DNA from: CAYWVO01 sp964461835
GTDB lineage: Bacteria; Zixibacteria; MSB-5A5; WJJR01; JAJRUJ01
Reading direction: 5' to 3'
NCBI GenBank assembly: GCA_964461835.1
Contig: CAYWVO010000002.1
Coordinates: 133,078-197,077, forward strand
DNA: 64,000 bases
Below the pieces are notes generated by a model. That model searched no databases, was not told the DNA's origin, and worked only from the letters and a program-made list of their open reading frames with translations. Each line of letters starts with the position of its first letter. Position 1 is the first letter of the stretch. Below are positions 51,922-62,385 of this stretch, in pieces. Both the position numbers and the translations under genes were made by a program.

Positions 51922-54761
51922 TTATTTCACCAGGACCATTTTCTTCGTTTCGCTGAAGGTTGCCGCCGTCAAGCGGTAGAAATAGATTCCCGACGCCACC
52001 GTTTCGCCCCGCTCATCAGCGCCATCCCATTGGACGGTAACGATGCCGGGTTCGTCATTGCCGGTGAGTTCCCGAACCACGCGTCCCGCAATATCGTACA
52101 CCGTCAGATTCCAATCCGCAGCTTCTGGCAGGGCGAAGGTGATCACCGTATTGGCGTTGAACGGATTCGGGTAATTCTGCTTGAGGGCGAACGATTCCGG
52201 TATCGCGGTGTTCTTGTGTGTAGTAACCGTCATCGGCGCGCCTTCAGCGTCGGAGAGCTGAACCTCTACCAGTTCCAGATCTGTGCCGTCCGCCAGCGGA
52301 ACCGTGAACAGTCCACGAGATCCCTGGGCAATCAGGTGTCTATCCATCGAATAGACCAGAACGCGCAATTCCTCACCATTGTCGTGCGATTTCAGAGTCA
52401 TATTCTCGACGTTCAACATCGGTTCACCGAGTTCTCCATTATGGCGGAAGACAAATGCTGCGCCGCCAACATCGATTGGTGAGTGCAGGGCAACCCTCAT
52501 GGTTTCGTCAATCTCGTAGGTGATCTCGGCAGCATCGCTGAACGGCGTTATTTTGTATCCGGGATCGTATGGTGGTTTTTCACCCGTGATAATGCCGATG
52601 AGGTAAACCAGGTCGGCAATGGTCTGCGGTGTGCCGTCATCGTTAATATCAGAGGCCTGCACCCGGTTGTAGTAGGTCGGATCCGGATATTCCCACGCGT
52701 TCGGGCCATAAATGAAATAGTTCGCGTAGATGACTGCGTCGGCGATTTCGTTGGCGATACCATTCAAGTTGATATCACCACGATCATCCGGCCACGGACG
52801 AATGCAGATTTCGCCGTCGCAGAAATTAATCCGCGGCATAGGAGTAATGCCCTTAAAGCCCTCGAGGCAGGCATCATCCGGCAACGGATCAGTTTCCGGA
52901 TCACCGAATAACTGAGCAACAAACAACGTGTCACCAGTGCGTGAGGACATGGTGTTGTCACCACAGTCATACCACGTCCAGCTCAAGTGGAAGCACTGAT
53001 TCACGTAGTTCAGGTCTTCCGGGGTCTGGAACGTCATTTTCACGATTTCGCCTTCCGGATGGAAAGCGGAAACGGGCGGCGTACTGCCGTCTGGGTTATC
53101 GGCGATACCGATCAGACGGAGCACACCGGTCGGGCAACCACCACCGCAGTTGTCCTGGAAGGACTTACGGTAGGTGAAGTATTCCCAATCCAGGAGATCG
53201 CCAACTGCTTCTGCTTCGAGGAAAGCAATCGTCGGGTCGTAGGTGATCACATAGTCGAAGCCGCCAACTTCCATGGAGTTGGTGACTGACAGGTTGATCG
53301 TGGCGATGCCACCCGGATTGACTTCGGTGGAGTCCATGCAAACATAGAATTTGCCAAGGACATTGATCGTGAAGGTGCAGTAGGTCTGCTGGCAGCCGTC
53401 ATCGACTTCAAGCGTGATTTCCCACAGGCCTTCGTCCACCCAGTCCGGATCCCACTGGAAGTTGTAAGTGCCAACAATCGCCATCGGCTGCACCGGGGTA
53501 TCGGGCAGGCCGTTCCGCAGTGTTTCAAAAATGGAAACGGTAACCGGATCGGTGCCGTCATTCGCCGTGAACGGCAAATCAAGCATGCCGGAGTATGAGT
53601 ACCAGAGAGGCACATCAGCCGGGCAGGTGATCGTCGGCAGGTCGTTGGTGACTGTGATGTTGAAGGTGCAGGTACCAACATTATCACACGGATCGCTGAC
53701 TTCAACCGTGACTACGTGCGGGCTGCCGGCGATATCGTCACATTCGGGATCATAGGTAATTTCACCCGTTGCCGGATCAATCGATACGCCGTTGACCAGC
53801 GGCGGGTTGACATCGGCTATGCTGAACGCCAGGTCAACGGGATCGGCGCAGTTGTCGGTCGCTGTGGCGTTCACCACCTGTGCGCCAACCGCCCAGTGAT
53901 GTGTTTGATCGTCGGGGCAGATAACGACCGGCGCCTGCGTATCAACAACCGTAAGTACTTGTGTACAACTGGAAGAATTGTTACAAGCATCAGTTGCAGT
54001 CCAGGTGCGCGTAATTGTCCCGGTATAGCCGCCGCAGCCGGTCAAGGAACTGGTTTCGTTCAAGGTTACCGTTGGCGCCGGGTCGCAGTTGTCAGTGGCC
54101 GTTACCGTCGCCGCCGCCGGGATCGCATCGCATTCCACCGTCGCATCCGCCGGGCAACCGGAAAGGACCGGCGCGGTGTCGTCCACCACGGTAATAATCT
54201 GGTCGCAACTGGCCGAATTATTGTCCGCATCGGTGGCAGTCCAGGTGCGGGTGATCGTCTTCTCCTGGGCGCAGGCTCCAGAGGTTTCAGTGTCGGCATA
54301 CGTGATGGTCGGGTTGTTGTCGCAATTATCGGTTGCGGTGGCCGATCCGGTATTTGCCGGGTCGGTGGACTCATCACATTCCACCGTAATATCCGCGGGA
54401 CAGGTGATTGCCGGCGGGGTGGTATCTTCAATCGTAATCACCTGATCACAACTGGCGCTGTTGCCGCAGGCGTCGGTGGCGGTCCAGGTGCGGGTAATCG
54501 TTCCGGCACCGGTGACATCACTGTAGGTAATTGTCGGGGAGCCGTCACAGTTGTCCGTGGCAGTTGCCGTACCCGTATTCGCCGGATCGGTCGATTCATC
54601 ACACTCAATGGTGATATCTGCGGGGCAAGTAATTACAGGGGCGGTATTATCCACCACCGTCAGCACCTGGGCGCAACTGCTGGAATTCCCACAGGCATCA
54701 GTAGCGGTCCAGGTGCGCGTAATTGTCCCGGTATAGCCGCCGCAGCCGGTCAAGGAACTGG
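51922..54761 (-). CDS. HYR-repeat surface protein, C-terminal part (3' of the assembly gap)
   Basis: About 946 aa of one gene whose 5' part is at 54862-56398. The frame runs into the N gap. From the gap: four HYR (hyalin-type) repeats (PVITCPADITIECDESTDPA; TITRTWTATDACGNSASCDQ), a longer Ig-like part, then the module shared with paralogue A: cohesin-like (VNPGGIATINLSV; GGFDYVITYDPTIAFLEA), dockerin-like (DDRGDINLNGIANEIADAV; DINDDGTPQTIADLVYLIG) and a PNPFN sorting tail ending KKMVLVK. The last 240 residues are identical to the hybrid protein at 38225. Probably a surface adhesin or fibre-like protein (inference). Confidence 0.82.
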
Positions 54762-55140
54762 NNNNNNNNNNNNNNNNNNNNNNNNNNNNNNNNNNNNNNN
54801 NNNNNNNNNNNNNNNNNNNNNNNNNNNNNNNNNNNNNNNNNNNNNNNNNNNNNNNNNNNNNTACCCGTATTCGCCGGATCGGTCGATTCATCACACTCAA
54901 TGGTGATATCTGCGGGACAGGTAATCACCGGGGCAGTGTTATCCTCGACCGTAATCACCTGATCGCAGGTAGCAATGTTGCCTTGAGCGTCTTCGGCAGT
55001 CCAGGTGCGAGTGATCGTGTATTCTTGTGGGCACGCACCGGCAGTCGTCGCGTCGCTGTAGGTCACCGTTATGGGTCCGCAATTGCCGGTCGCAGTCGCT
55101 TGACCGGTGGAGGCGGGATCGGTCGAAGCGTCACATTCGA
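53937..55140 (-). repeat. Tandem HYR-coding repeats around the assembly gap
   Basis: Units of roughly 220-240 bp. The bases before the gap (54709-54761) recur at 53999-54051, and the bases after it (54862-54915) recur almost exactly from 54568. Nearly identical units longer than short reads explain why the assembly broke here. Confidence 0.8.
54762..54861. other. Assembly gap of 100 N
   Basis: Exactly 100 N, the usual placeholder for unknown length. The two flanks are in different minus-strand frames, so the true distance is not a multiple that keeps 100; one or more HYR units are probably missing or overlapping. Confidence 0.97.
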
Positions 55141-56398
55141 CCGTAAGATCAGCGGGGCAGGTGATATCCACTTGACAGGCGGGGGGATTGCAATCGGCCG
55201 GTACCGCGTAATTGATTCCGGCCATAAAATCATCGTAGTCGAAATTCGGAGCCGAGTGATCGTCATCGACAAAAATCAGGACGTCGTAATCACCGGAAAA
55301 ACTGTTGGCGTGACCATCGCCATCATACCAAATATAATCCTGGTAACCCAAGCCGCTGACGTCATAGACAATGAACCAATTGTACCCGGCGTTGGGGGGA
55401 TCCGGCAGCGATAAACTGTCTTCGGCGAAGAGCCAGGCATCGTCCGGTGGATCATACGTCCCGTTGGTCACCCCGGTTCCCTGATCGATATCGTTAAGCA
55501 AATTCAGGGAGAAGTTGCCGGGAATCGCGATAGAACTGGTCGCTCCAGCACCGTCCGAGGCGTTCAACACGACATTAAGCTCCCGCAAGCTGGGAGTGTT
55601 CCAGGCCAGCCAGTTATTATCGTCCCAGGGGGTGTTCTCCTTAATAATGGTGAAGTCGACGGTTCCCGCCGTGGGATCAAAGCAGTCCCCGTCGGGTATT
55701 TCCTCACCAATCGGGCAACTGTTTGCATCAGTCAGCAGCAGATTCAAAGTTGGCTGCTCGGCAAACCGGACTTTAATAATCAGGTCATTATAGTCCTCGT
55801 CACCACCATTTTCCAGATCCTCGAAGCATACTAAATACTCACGGGGCTCCCCGGTGGGGTACACGAGGGCATGGTCATACAAATCAGGGTTGAGATATTG
55901 TTGGGTAAACCAGTGGAAAGTTTGTTCCTGCCAGTTTGGCTCCATCCAAAAGCCGACGGAATCAGTTCCACTCACGATAAACGTCGTTGAGTCGCCCGGC
56001 ACGGCGCTGCCGTTAAAAAGCTCATTGAGCACCGTAGTATCATTCGATGCATACCAGCCAGAACGGGCCGAGGATGCTGATCCAGCCACCTCGATAATAA
56101 TCGTGGCGAGGTTCTGACAGGGGGAGGTGTAAAAGGTTTCCCACCCCAATTCATCATTGGCGGCGTCAATGGAGTAGCCCAGGCTGTCGAAGATCTCCTG
56201 TAACGATGGTTCGGCATAACTGTACTGGGGTCCCACATACAGTGAATCGGGCAGGTCTCGGCCGCCGGGTGAGTCTTCGGCGCTCGCCACACTCACGGAG
56301 AATACAATTGCCAGTAAGCATAGTCCCAGCGTCGTTATACTTCGACGCCAGATCATATGGTCGTTGATTCCCCGCTGCATCATTCTCACTGAGGGCAT
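54862..56398 (-). CDS. HYR-repeat surface protein, N-terminal part (5' of the assembly gap)
   Basis: About 512 aa from ATG 56398; two other ATGs follow at 56383 and 56380 (MQRGINDHM). The signal helix TTLGLCLLAIVFSVSVASA is followed by PSLQEIFDSLGYSIDAANDE, a motif shared with the 1762-aa protein. The DUF4114-type box is YLVCFEDLENGGDEDYNDLI, and the first HYR repeats start near residue 410 (ITCPADLTVECDASTDPAST). It joins the part at 51922-54761 across the gap; without the gap the protein would exceed 1450 residues. Confidence 0.8.
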
Positions 56399-56647
56399 AC
56401 ACTAACTCCTTTGACCACTATTAAAATATTCTGTTTGCGTAAGCCGTACTGGACTGAGCACTACTAAAACCCGTCAAAACGCGTCAGCGGTTCGATCGTG
56501 CACCGTGCTGGCGAGTTTCGGTTTCACATCCACCCAAACCGCCCAACCCAGATTGAAAAGACTGCTTTGTTAGCCCACCACCAACCAGGCTAACCGAGCG
56601 GTAACAAATTGGCAAAACTCGGCAAACAATCCGAGTTCTGACAAACA

Positions 56648-56675
56648 GTTAAATGAAAACCGGAAGGAATGTCAA
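56648..56675 (-). promoter_or_regulatory. Promoter of the HYR-repeat gene
   Basis: In the 377-nt gap between the two giant genes. Minus strand TTGACA (56675-56670) in ACTTGACATTCC, 16-nt spacer, TTTAAC (56653-56648). The -10 is weak; it predicts a leader of about 240 nt in which I see no gene. Confidence 0.42.
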
Positions 56676-56723
56676 GTAAGAACTTTGCTAAAAAATGAGG
56701 AAAATGTGAGGTTTTTTACTAAG

Positions 56724-56755
56724 GAACAGCCCCAGCAGACCTCCTGGGGCTGTTC
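56724..56755 (-). terminator. Hairpin terminator of the 1762-aa protein gene
   Basis: Perfect 12-bp stem GAACAGCCCCAG / CTGGGGCTGTTC with an 8-nt loop, 20 nt behind the stop codon. The T-run after it is poor (CCTTAG), so termination may be partial. Confidence 0.65.
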
Positions 56756-56775
56756 ATCGTTGAAAAAGGCCGTTA

Positions 56776-59700
56776 CTATTTTATCAGCAACATCTTACGA
56801 GTATCACTCATGTCGCCGGCAATCGCCCGGTAGAAATACACGCCAGAGGAGACATGCTGCCCGTCAGCGTCTTTTCCGTCCCACTCGATGCGTAGAATCC
56901 CTGGTTCGGCCGATCCACTGAGCTCGCGCACCTTCTGGCCCAGGATGTTAAAGACGGTCAGCCGGTAATCCGACGCCTGCGGCAGCGCCAATTCAATGAT
57001 AGTCTTGGCATTGAAGGGGTTCGGGTAGTTTTGCCGCAAAGCGAATAGATCCGGAACATCTACTGACTTTGAGATGAATTCCACGTTAAGCGGGGTACCG
57101 TCGAATGAAGACGCCTCGACCGCGGTAATCGCAACCTGCTTTTCGCTAACGTTCGGTATCCGGGCCAGCTCTACACGTCCCGCGAGAAATGCTGGTTTCT
57201 CGCTGATGCCGGCAATCAGCAGGCGGCATTCATCCGGGGTGAGACGATACTTGGGTCTGATATGGGCAACCTCATCGGCAAACGTAACATGTCCATCCTG
57301 CGGAAATATCCCCCGTAACTGGACAAACAAACCGCCGACGTCCAATGGAGCATCACTATATAATACCAGGTCATTGCCGATTTGCTCCATACCGACGATA
57401 ACTGATAGATCGAACGGTGTGAGGCGTCCCCCCGACCCCGGTCCAATCGGCTCGGCATCGCCGGTGATAATCCGGATCAGATACACCAGATCGGCCACCG
57501 TTTTGGGTATGCCGTCAGCGTTAACATCGGATGCCAACCACTGGTTCTCATAGTATATTGGGTGCCAGACCGAATTGCCGTAGACGAAATAGTTGGTAAA
57601 CAACACGGCATCGCCGATCTCGTTGGCCAAGCCGTTTAAATTGATGTCCCCGCGATCATCCTCCGGTGGAATGATACAGATTCGGCCGTCACAGAATTCT
57701 ATTTTCTCAAGCGGGAATTTGTCTTTGCCGCCGGCAAGACAATCTTGCTCGGGTAAGATGTCATCGATACCATACACGACAAATGTCGTATCACCGGTAC
57801 GACTGGAGATGGTATTATCAGTACAATCGTACCAACAGAAGTAGACCGGCACGCATTGCCCGATAGTATTGAGATCGGAGGTGACCCCAAAATTCAGGGT
57901 CGCCAGCGTGCCTTTCGGCAGGTAGGCGTCCTCCGGCGGGTGATTCGAGCCGTCATTCATATCCGCCACGCCAATGAGATGTACAGCGTTTACGCCGCAC
58001 GGATCACTACAGCCCTCCGGGACCACTCCGCGGTAGGTGAAGTATTCCCAATCGGCAGTTGCGGAACCGGCCACCGCATGATTGAACGACAGTACCGACT
58101 GGTCAAAGCAAATCAGCAGGTCGAAGCCGCCCATTTCCATTGCCTCGTAGACAATAACATCGATATCAACGTTACTGCTGTTGAGCGTTTCCACTGTGTC
58201 GATGCAAATAACATACTGGGAATCCGGTGGGGTTATCGTAACGCAGACCGTCGTTGACTCGACGTCAAACAAACCGCACGAGTCCGTGGAAGTAAAGACA
58301 AACGGATAGCAGCCGGCGGTATCAGCATCGAAACAATGGGTGCCAGTGATAGTATTGCGTCCCGGTTGTGTGGGGAAATTCCCACTGCCCGAGGTCAGCT
58401 CAAGATCGAATAGTTGATCCGTATCGGCATCATCGGACTGCACCGGGAAACAAACCTCGCCGGGTTCCGGAATATCAACCGCGACTTGTTCCTCCAGGGT
58501 AATGACCGGCGCCACCCCGTCATACATGGTAAAGCACACGGCATGCGTGTCGCTTGAACCGCACGCATCAGTCACGGCAACTTCAAAGCAGTAGGTACCG
58601 GCCGTATCGACCGTAAAGCATAATTCTCCCGTTTGGTCGTCGAAAACACCGGTACCGGTGGTCAGTTCGATGGTCGCAATGTTCTGATCCGGATCGTCAA
58701 ACTCGAATCCCGGAACACAGACCTCCTGCGGGGCACAGAAGAACAAGGAGGCATCTGGTGGTCCACTAATCGTCGGACCACGGTTAAACCCGACCTGCAG
58801 GACAAAACCTGCGGTATCGTTGCTGGCACACTCGTCCCGTACAATGACCCGGAAGGCATAGGTCCCGGCCGTGTCGACATCAACGCAAATCTCCGACGTA
58901 TCCTGCGAGACAGTCCCGAACGGTTCGATTTCGATGCTGCTAATGCCTTCGGGTTCGATAACCTCAAAGGGGAGACATACCGTCCCCGGTTCACATACCA
59001 GTGTATCGAATGCCGCGTCCATGATAATCTGCGGTTCCTGATTGTAGTCGATAGTAAAGCAGACAGTGGCGGTATCCTGATTGCCACAGAGGTCTTCGGC
59101 GATAATGTCCGCACAGAGTATCGAGTCGGAATTGAAAAATACACACCAGGTACCCGCCTGTTCGTCGATCACACCATGGTCGGCGGTAAGGGTGATCGGT
59201 CCGCCCTCAGGATCCATTACTTCGTACAGTACACACACATTGCCGGGCTGGCACAGTAATTGGGAAATGTCGGCGTTCGCCGTAATTTCCGGGGGGAGAT
59301 CCATGGTGACGGTCACGGTAATCTGGCTGGTGGCGGTTAGCCCACAGTCGTCCGTGGCCTGGACTTCGAACGTGTAGGTGCCGGCTGCCGGAGGTGTGAA
59401 ACAGACCTGGCCGCCGGTATAGGTCCCGGGACCTTCGACTAAATCGCAACTCTCAAGGTTACCGTCGGGATCGGAGCACGAAACCTCGAAACAGAATTCA
59501 TCCCCCGCACAAAGCTGGGTGGTATGGGCAGTCTCACCGATTACGACCGGTGGTTGGTTAAACGCTACCCCAATTTCTGCGATACAGGTATCCGCTCCAC
59601 CGCAGGTGTCCTCGGCGGCGACTTCCAGTGCATACAATCCCGCCGTATCGGCATCGAAACAGATTTGGCCGAGTTGCGCATCATAGGTACCGATCGGGGA

Positions 59701-62064
59701 GACGGTGACGGTCAAATCACCACTGACGACCGGCAAATCGAGATCGATACACACCTGGCCCGGTTGGCACAACAACGTATCGACCGGATCCGGGCAGGTG
59801 ATTTCCGGCGGTGCATCGAGTGAAATTGTGGCGGCGACATCCAATACATCGGTGAGGCCACATGCGTCTTCAACGGTAATTTGCAAATTGTATACCCCAT
59901 CCGCATCAGCATAGAAGCAAAGTAATCCGTCTGCTTCTTTGTAAACCGCATTGAGGCTGGTGGTAATGGAATTGATGTTATTATCGATATCGGTAACCGA
60001 GACCGGCATACACACGGAATCCGGCCCACAAAGCCCGATGCTGACCGCGGTTTCGCCGGTGATTTCGGGTGCGGAATTGAGTGAGACGTCAATGTCGATG
60101 GTATCCCGGGCCAACAAACCACAATCGTCCGTGGCTTCCACGATAATCCGGTATGTTCCCGAGCCATCAGGGGTGAAACACACCTCATTGCCATCCGAGA
60201 CATCGGCATCTTGATATCCAACCGGCGCCTCAATAATGTCGCAGGACGTCAAATTGAGGTCGGGATCCCCGCAAGCGTAGGGTACACATATCAGTTCGGG
60301 CTCACATACAGCTAACTCGTAATCCGGGGGCAGTGTTACCTGCGGTGCACGGTTTCCGTGCACGGTGACATTGACAGTACATTCGTCAAAGCCACATTCC
60401 GACTGTGCGGTAACGGTAATCGTATAGGTTTGCGGATTATTCGGATCGCTGATCGGGTCCGGGGTAAAACACACTTCGCCGGTGGCTTCATTATAGGTGG
60501 CCGGCGGGGAGACCGTGATGATCGCTTCATCACCCTCCGTGGTAACCGGGAAACAAATCTCAGCAACGTCACACATGAGTGTATCCATGTCGCCCGGGCA
60601 GTTCAGCGTCACCTGTCCACCGGTGGTGACCTCAAAGGTTGCATAGCCGGTGTCCGCGGCGCCGCAGGAATCGACCACGTAAACAGGAACGGTCGTGATG
60701 CCCGCGGTGGATGCATAGAAGCAAAGCGTTGAGTCATTAAGATTGAGGATACCGGGGTCTTCAGTCCAGATTGTATCGATATCCTCTTCCGGGTCAAAGG
60801 TGGAGAACGTGGCACAGAGCGTCACCGGTTCGCATATTTCAATTGGTTCAGGGCTCTGCACCGTGATGGTCGGAGGGGCTGTCGTGGTGACAGTTGCCTC
60901 GACATAGCTGGTATCTTCGTTGCCACAGGTATCGGCCGCAATCACCCAAACTGTGTAGGTTCCAGCCGTGTCAGCTTCGAAGCAAACATTTTCTTCAATT
61001 TCATCATAATAGCCAAGCGGTTCAATCCAGAGGTGGTCGTACTCGACATTGCTCAGGGGGAAATCTACGCACACCAATTCCGGCAGACAGGTGTGAACAG
61101 ACGTTGAGACGGGATCGGGCAGATCGGGTGGCGTATCATCGAAGGCAACCGTGACCCAGTACGTGCCTTCTGTAGAGAGCCCCAAATTGTCGGAGGCTTC
61201 AAAGATGAACTGTTTTAATCCCTCCGTAGTGGGAATCCAGCAGTGATATGTTAACACTTCGCCAACCCCGGTTACCGGCACAAAGTCACCCTCGCCGGCC
61301 AGCATATCCACCGTCACAGTATCCCCGATACAACCATTGTCGCTGACGGCGATTTCGATACAAACACTGTCGCCTTCACAGATATATGATTCCGGACAGG
61401 GATCCCCGCCGCAAGCCGGGCGGGCCAGCGCGAACGATATCGTTGGTGGCAGATTCTCCGGTGACACTTCAAATACCATGTCATTATAATCACCGTCGGA
61501 AATCCAGGCCAAATCTTCCCAGAAAATTAAATACCCGGAGCCGTCAGGCAGCGGATAGACCTTATGATGACTGTTGCCGTCATAATTAAAGCCGGTCTCG
61601 GTGAACCAGCTTGTTCCCGCATCACGGCGATGAAAGAGCGGGACGTTTTGCGACAAGGCCCCCCCGACCATAACCGAGTCACCGGGGAGCATCCCGGCAG
61701 AAAGAACTGTGAGCGAATCCGCAGGTTGCCCGGGTAAGTACCATCCGGCCTCATGGGTTGTTGCGGCACCCGTATATTCGGCAACCAGCCGCCAGGCGGA
61801 CTGGGGGAAGAGGCAAAAGATATTGAGATCTATTGCGTCTGTGTCAGCATTGAGATCATATCCGAGGCTGTCGATGATCTCCTGGATGGTTGGTTCCGGC
61901 GGATACGAAGTTCCGGCCGCGAGGGCAGAAAGACTGTCCTCTACATGCGCGAGCCATTCGGCGTCGGGCTTATTGGCAGCCGCAGGCGGCGCCGCCACCA
62001 GCAGGACCAACCCGACGACGATCGTCGCCGCACACATACCATATCGCAAAGGTTGTTTCACCAC
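56776..62064 (-). CDS. Giant surface protein with cysteine-patterned Ig-like repeats, cohesin-like domain, dockerin and sorting tail
   Basis: 1762 aa from GTG 62064 (GTG-GTG) behind AAGGAGGG. Signal helix (VVGLVLLVAAPPAAA), then PTIQEIIDSLGYDLNADTDA and a DUF4114-type box (YLIFWEDLAWISDGDYNDMV) as in the HYR protein. Residues 230-1290 hold about twelve repeats of 80-95 aa, each opening LCxPxxVCxxx and closing VCFxxDTAGTYxxxV...DxCG, four Cys per unit. Then a cohesin-like domain (GGFDLLICFDQSVLSF), dockerin-like domain (DDRGDINLNGLANEIGDAV; DVNADGIPKTVADLVYLI) and PNPFN tail ending RKMLLIK. It is probably a disulfide-stabilised surface stalk. Twelve diverged repeats argue for an old expansion, in contrast to the near-identical HYR units next door. 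Confidence 0.82.
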   Translation of the reverse strand: MVKQPLRYGMCAATIVVGLVLLVAAPPAAANKPDAEWLAHVEDSLSALAAGTSYPPEPTIQEIIDSLGYDLNADTDAIDLNIFCLFPQSAWRLVAEYTGAATTHEAGWYLPGQPADSLTVLSAGMLPGDSVMVGGALSQNVPLFHRRDAGTSWFTETGFNYDGNSHHKVYPLPDGSGYLIFWEDLAWISDGDYNDMVFEVSPENLPPTISFALARPACGGDPCPESYICEGDSVCIEIAVSDNGCIGDTVTVDMLAGEGDFVPVTGVGEVLTYHCWIPTTEGLKQFIFEASDNLGLSTEGTYWVTVAFDDTPPDLPDPVSTSVHTCLPELVCVDFPLSNVEYDHLWIEPLGYYDEIEENVCFEADTAGTYTVWVIAADTCGNEDTSYVEATVTTTAPPTITVQSPEPIEICEPVTLCATFSTFDPEEDIDTIWTEDPGILNLNDSTLCFYASTAGITTVPVYVVDSCGAADTGYATFEVTTGGQVTLNCPGDMDTLMCDVAEICFPVTTEGDEAIITVSPPATYNEATGEVCFTPDPISDPNNPQTYTITVTAQSECGFDECTVNVTVHGNRAPQVTLPPDYELAVCEPELICVPYACGDPDLNLTSCDIIEAPVGYQDADVSDGNEVCFTPDGSGTYRIIVEATDDCGLLARDTIDIDVSLNSAPEITGETAVSIGLCGPDSVCMPVSVTDIDNNINSITTSLNAVYKEADGLLCFYADADGVYNLQITVEDACGLTDVLDVAATISLDAPPEITCPDPVDTLLCQPGQVCIDLDLPVVSGDLTVTVSPIGTYDAQLGQICFDADTAGLYALEVAAEDTCGGADTCIAEIGVAFNQPPVVIGETAHTTQLCAGDEFCFEVSCSDPDGNLESCDLVEGPGTYTGGQVCFTPPAAGTYTFEVQATDDCGLTATSQITVTVTMDLPPEITANADISQLLCQPGNVCVLYEVMDPEGGPITLTADHGVIDEQAGTWCVFFNSDSILCADIIAEDLCGNQDTATVCFTIDYNQEPQIIMDAAFDTLVCEPGTVCLPFEVIEPEGISSIEIEPFGTVSQDTSEICVDVDTAGTYAFRVIVRDECASNDTAGFVLQVGFNRGPTISGPPDASLFFCAPQEVCVPGFEFDDPDQNIATIELTTGTGVFDDQTGELCFTVDTAGTYCFEVAVTDACGSSDTHAVCFTMYDGVAPVITLEEQVAVDIPEPGEVCFPVQSDDADTDQLFDLELTSGSGNFPTQPGRNTITGTHCFDADTAGCYPFVFTSTDSCGLFDVESTTVCVTITPPDSQYVICIDTVETLNSSNVDIDVIVYEAMEMGGFDLLICFDQSVLSFNHAVAGSATADWEYFTYRGVVPEGCSDPCGVNAVHLIGVADMNDGSNHPPEDAYLPKGTLATLNFGVTSDLNTIGQCVPVYFCWYDCTDNTISSRTGDTTFVVYGIDDILPEQDCLAGGKDKFPLEKIEFCDGRICIIPPEDDRGDINLNGLANEIGDAVLFTNYFVYGNSVWHPIYYENQWLASDVNADGIPKTVADLVYLIRIITGDAEPIGPGSGGRLTPFDLSVIVGMEQIGNDLVLYSDAPLDVGGLFVQLRGIFPQDGHVTFADEVAHIRPKYRLTPDECRLLIAGISEKPAFLAGRVELARIPNVSEKQVAITAVEASSFDGTPLNVEFISKSVDVPDLFALRQNYPNPFNAKTIIELALPQASDYRLTVFNILGQKVRELSGSAEPGILRIEWDGKDADGQHVSSGVYFYRAIAGDMSDTRKMLLIK

Positions 62065-62385
62065 GAAATTCCCTCCTTACCGGATACTTGACGCACGTCA
62101 CGGATGAGAGAGGATAAATCCGTTATCCGAATTGGTGTTTTGAGCAGTAAATGTGATCTCATCATCGAAACCGCATATAGATAACACTGATCCCGCCGAC
62201 TGAACGTACTTAGAGAATGCGGAACCGAATTTTTCTTCCGTAGCAGTTCTTCTGTATCAGCCTCGTCAGTCTTTCCGGTCGCTCGGGTCGCGGTTAAGGC
62301 GGTTGTATACCCCCGCCCGAGCATTAGTATTAAGCGGTACGATGAGGGGCAGTAACCTTCGTCCACACTCCCATCAAACCCTAAT
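62065..62385 (-). promoter_or_regulatory. Long 5' leader of the 1762-aa protein gene
   Basis: About 315 nt between predicted start (near 62379) and start codon. GCTCGGG and CCCGAGC (around 62282-62323) can pair around a GC-rich core. A reading frame of 150 codons crosses it but has no family resemblance and overlaps the gene start, so I do not call it. Confidence 0.35.

Larger units (their letters stand above)
39003..52644. repeat. 13.6-kb direct repeat, copy 2
   Basis: Second copy of 25306-38947, shifted by 13,697. To its right the sequence changes abruptly to the diverged HYR-repeat paralogue, at roughly four-fifths identity in the first few hundred bases. Confidence 0.93.

Noticed and set aside
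25306..52644. Composite transposon or integrated element carrying the 13.6-kb block
   Set aside because: No transposase, integrase, terminal inverted repeats or tRNA target is seen; the edges lie inside homologous dockerin-coding sequence, which fits recombination or misassembly.
53937..55140. CRISPR array in the repeat-rich region near the N gap
   Set aside because: Units are about 220-240 bp, in frame, and code for HYR domains with Cys patterns; there are no short spacers.
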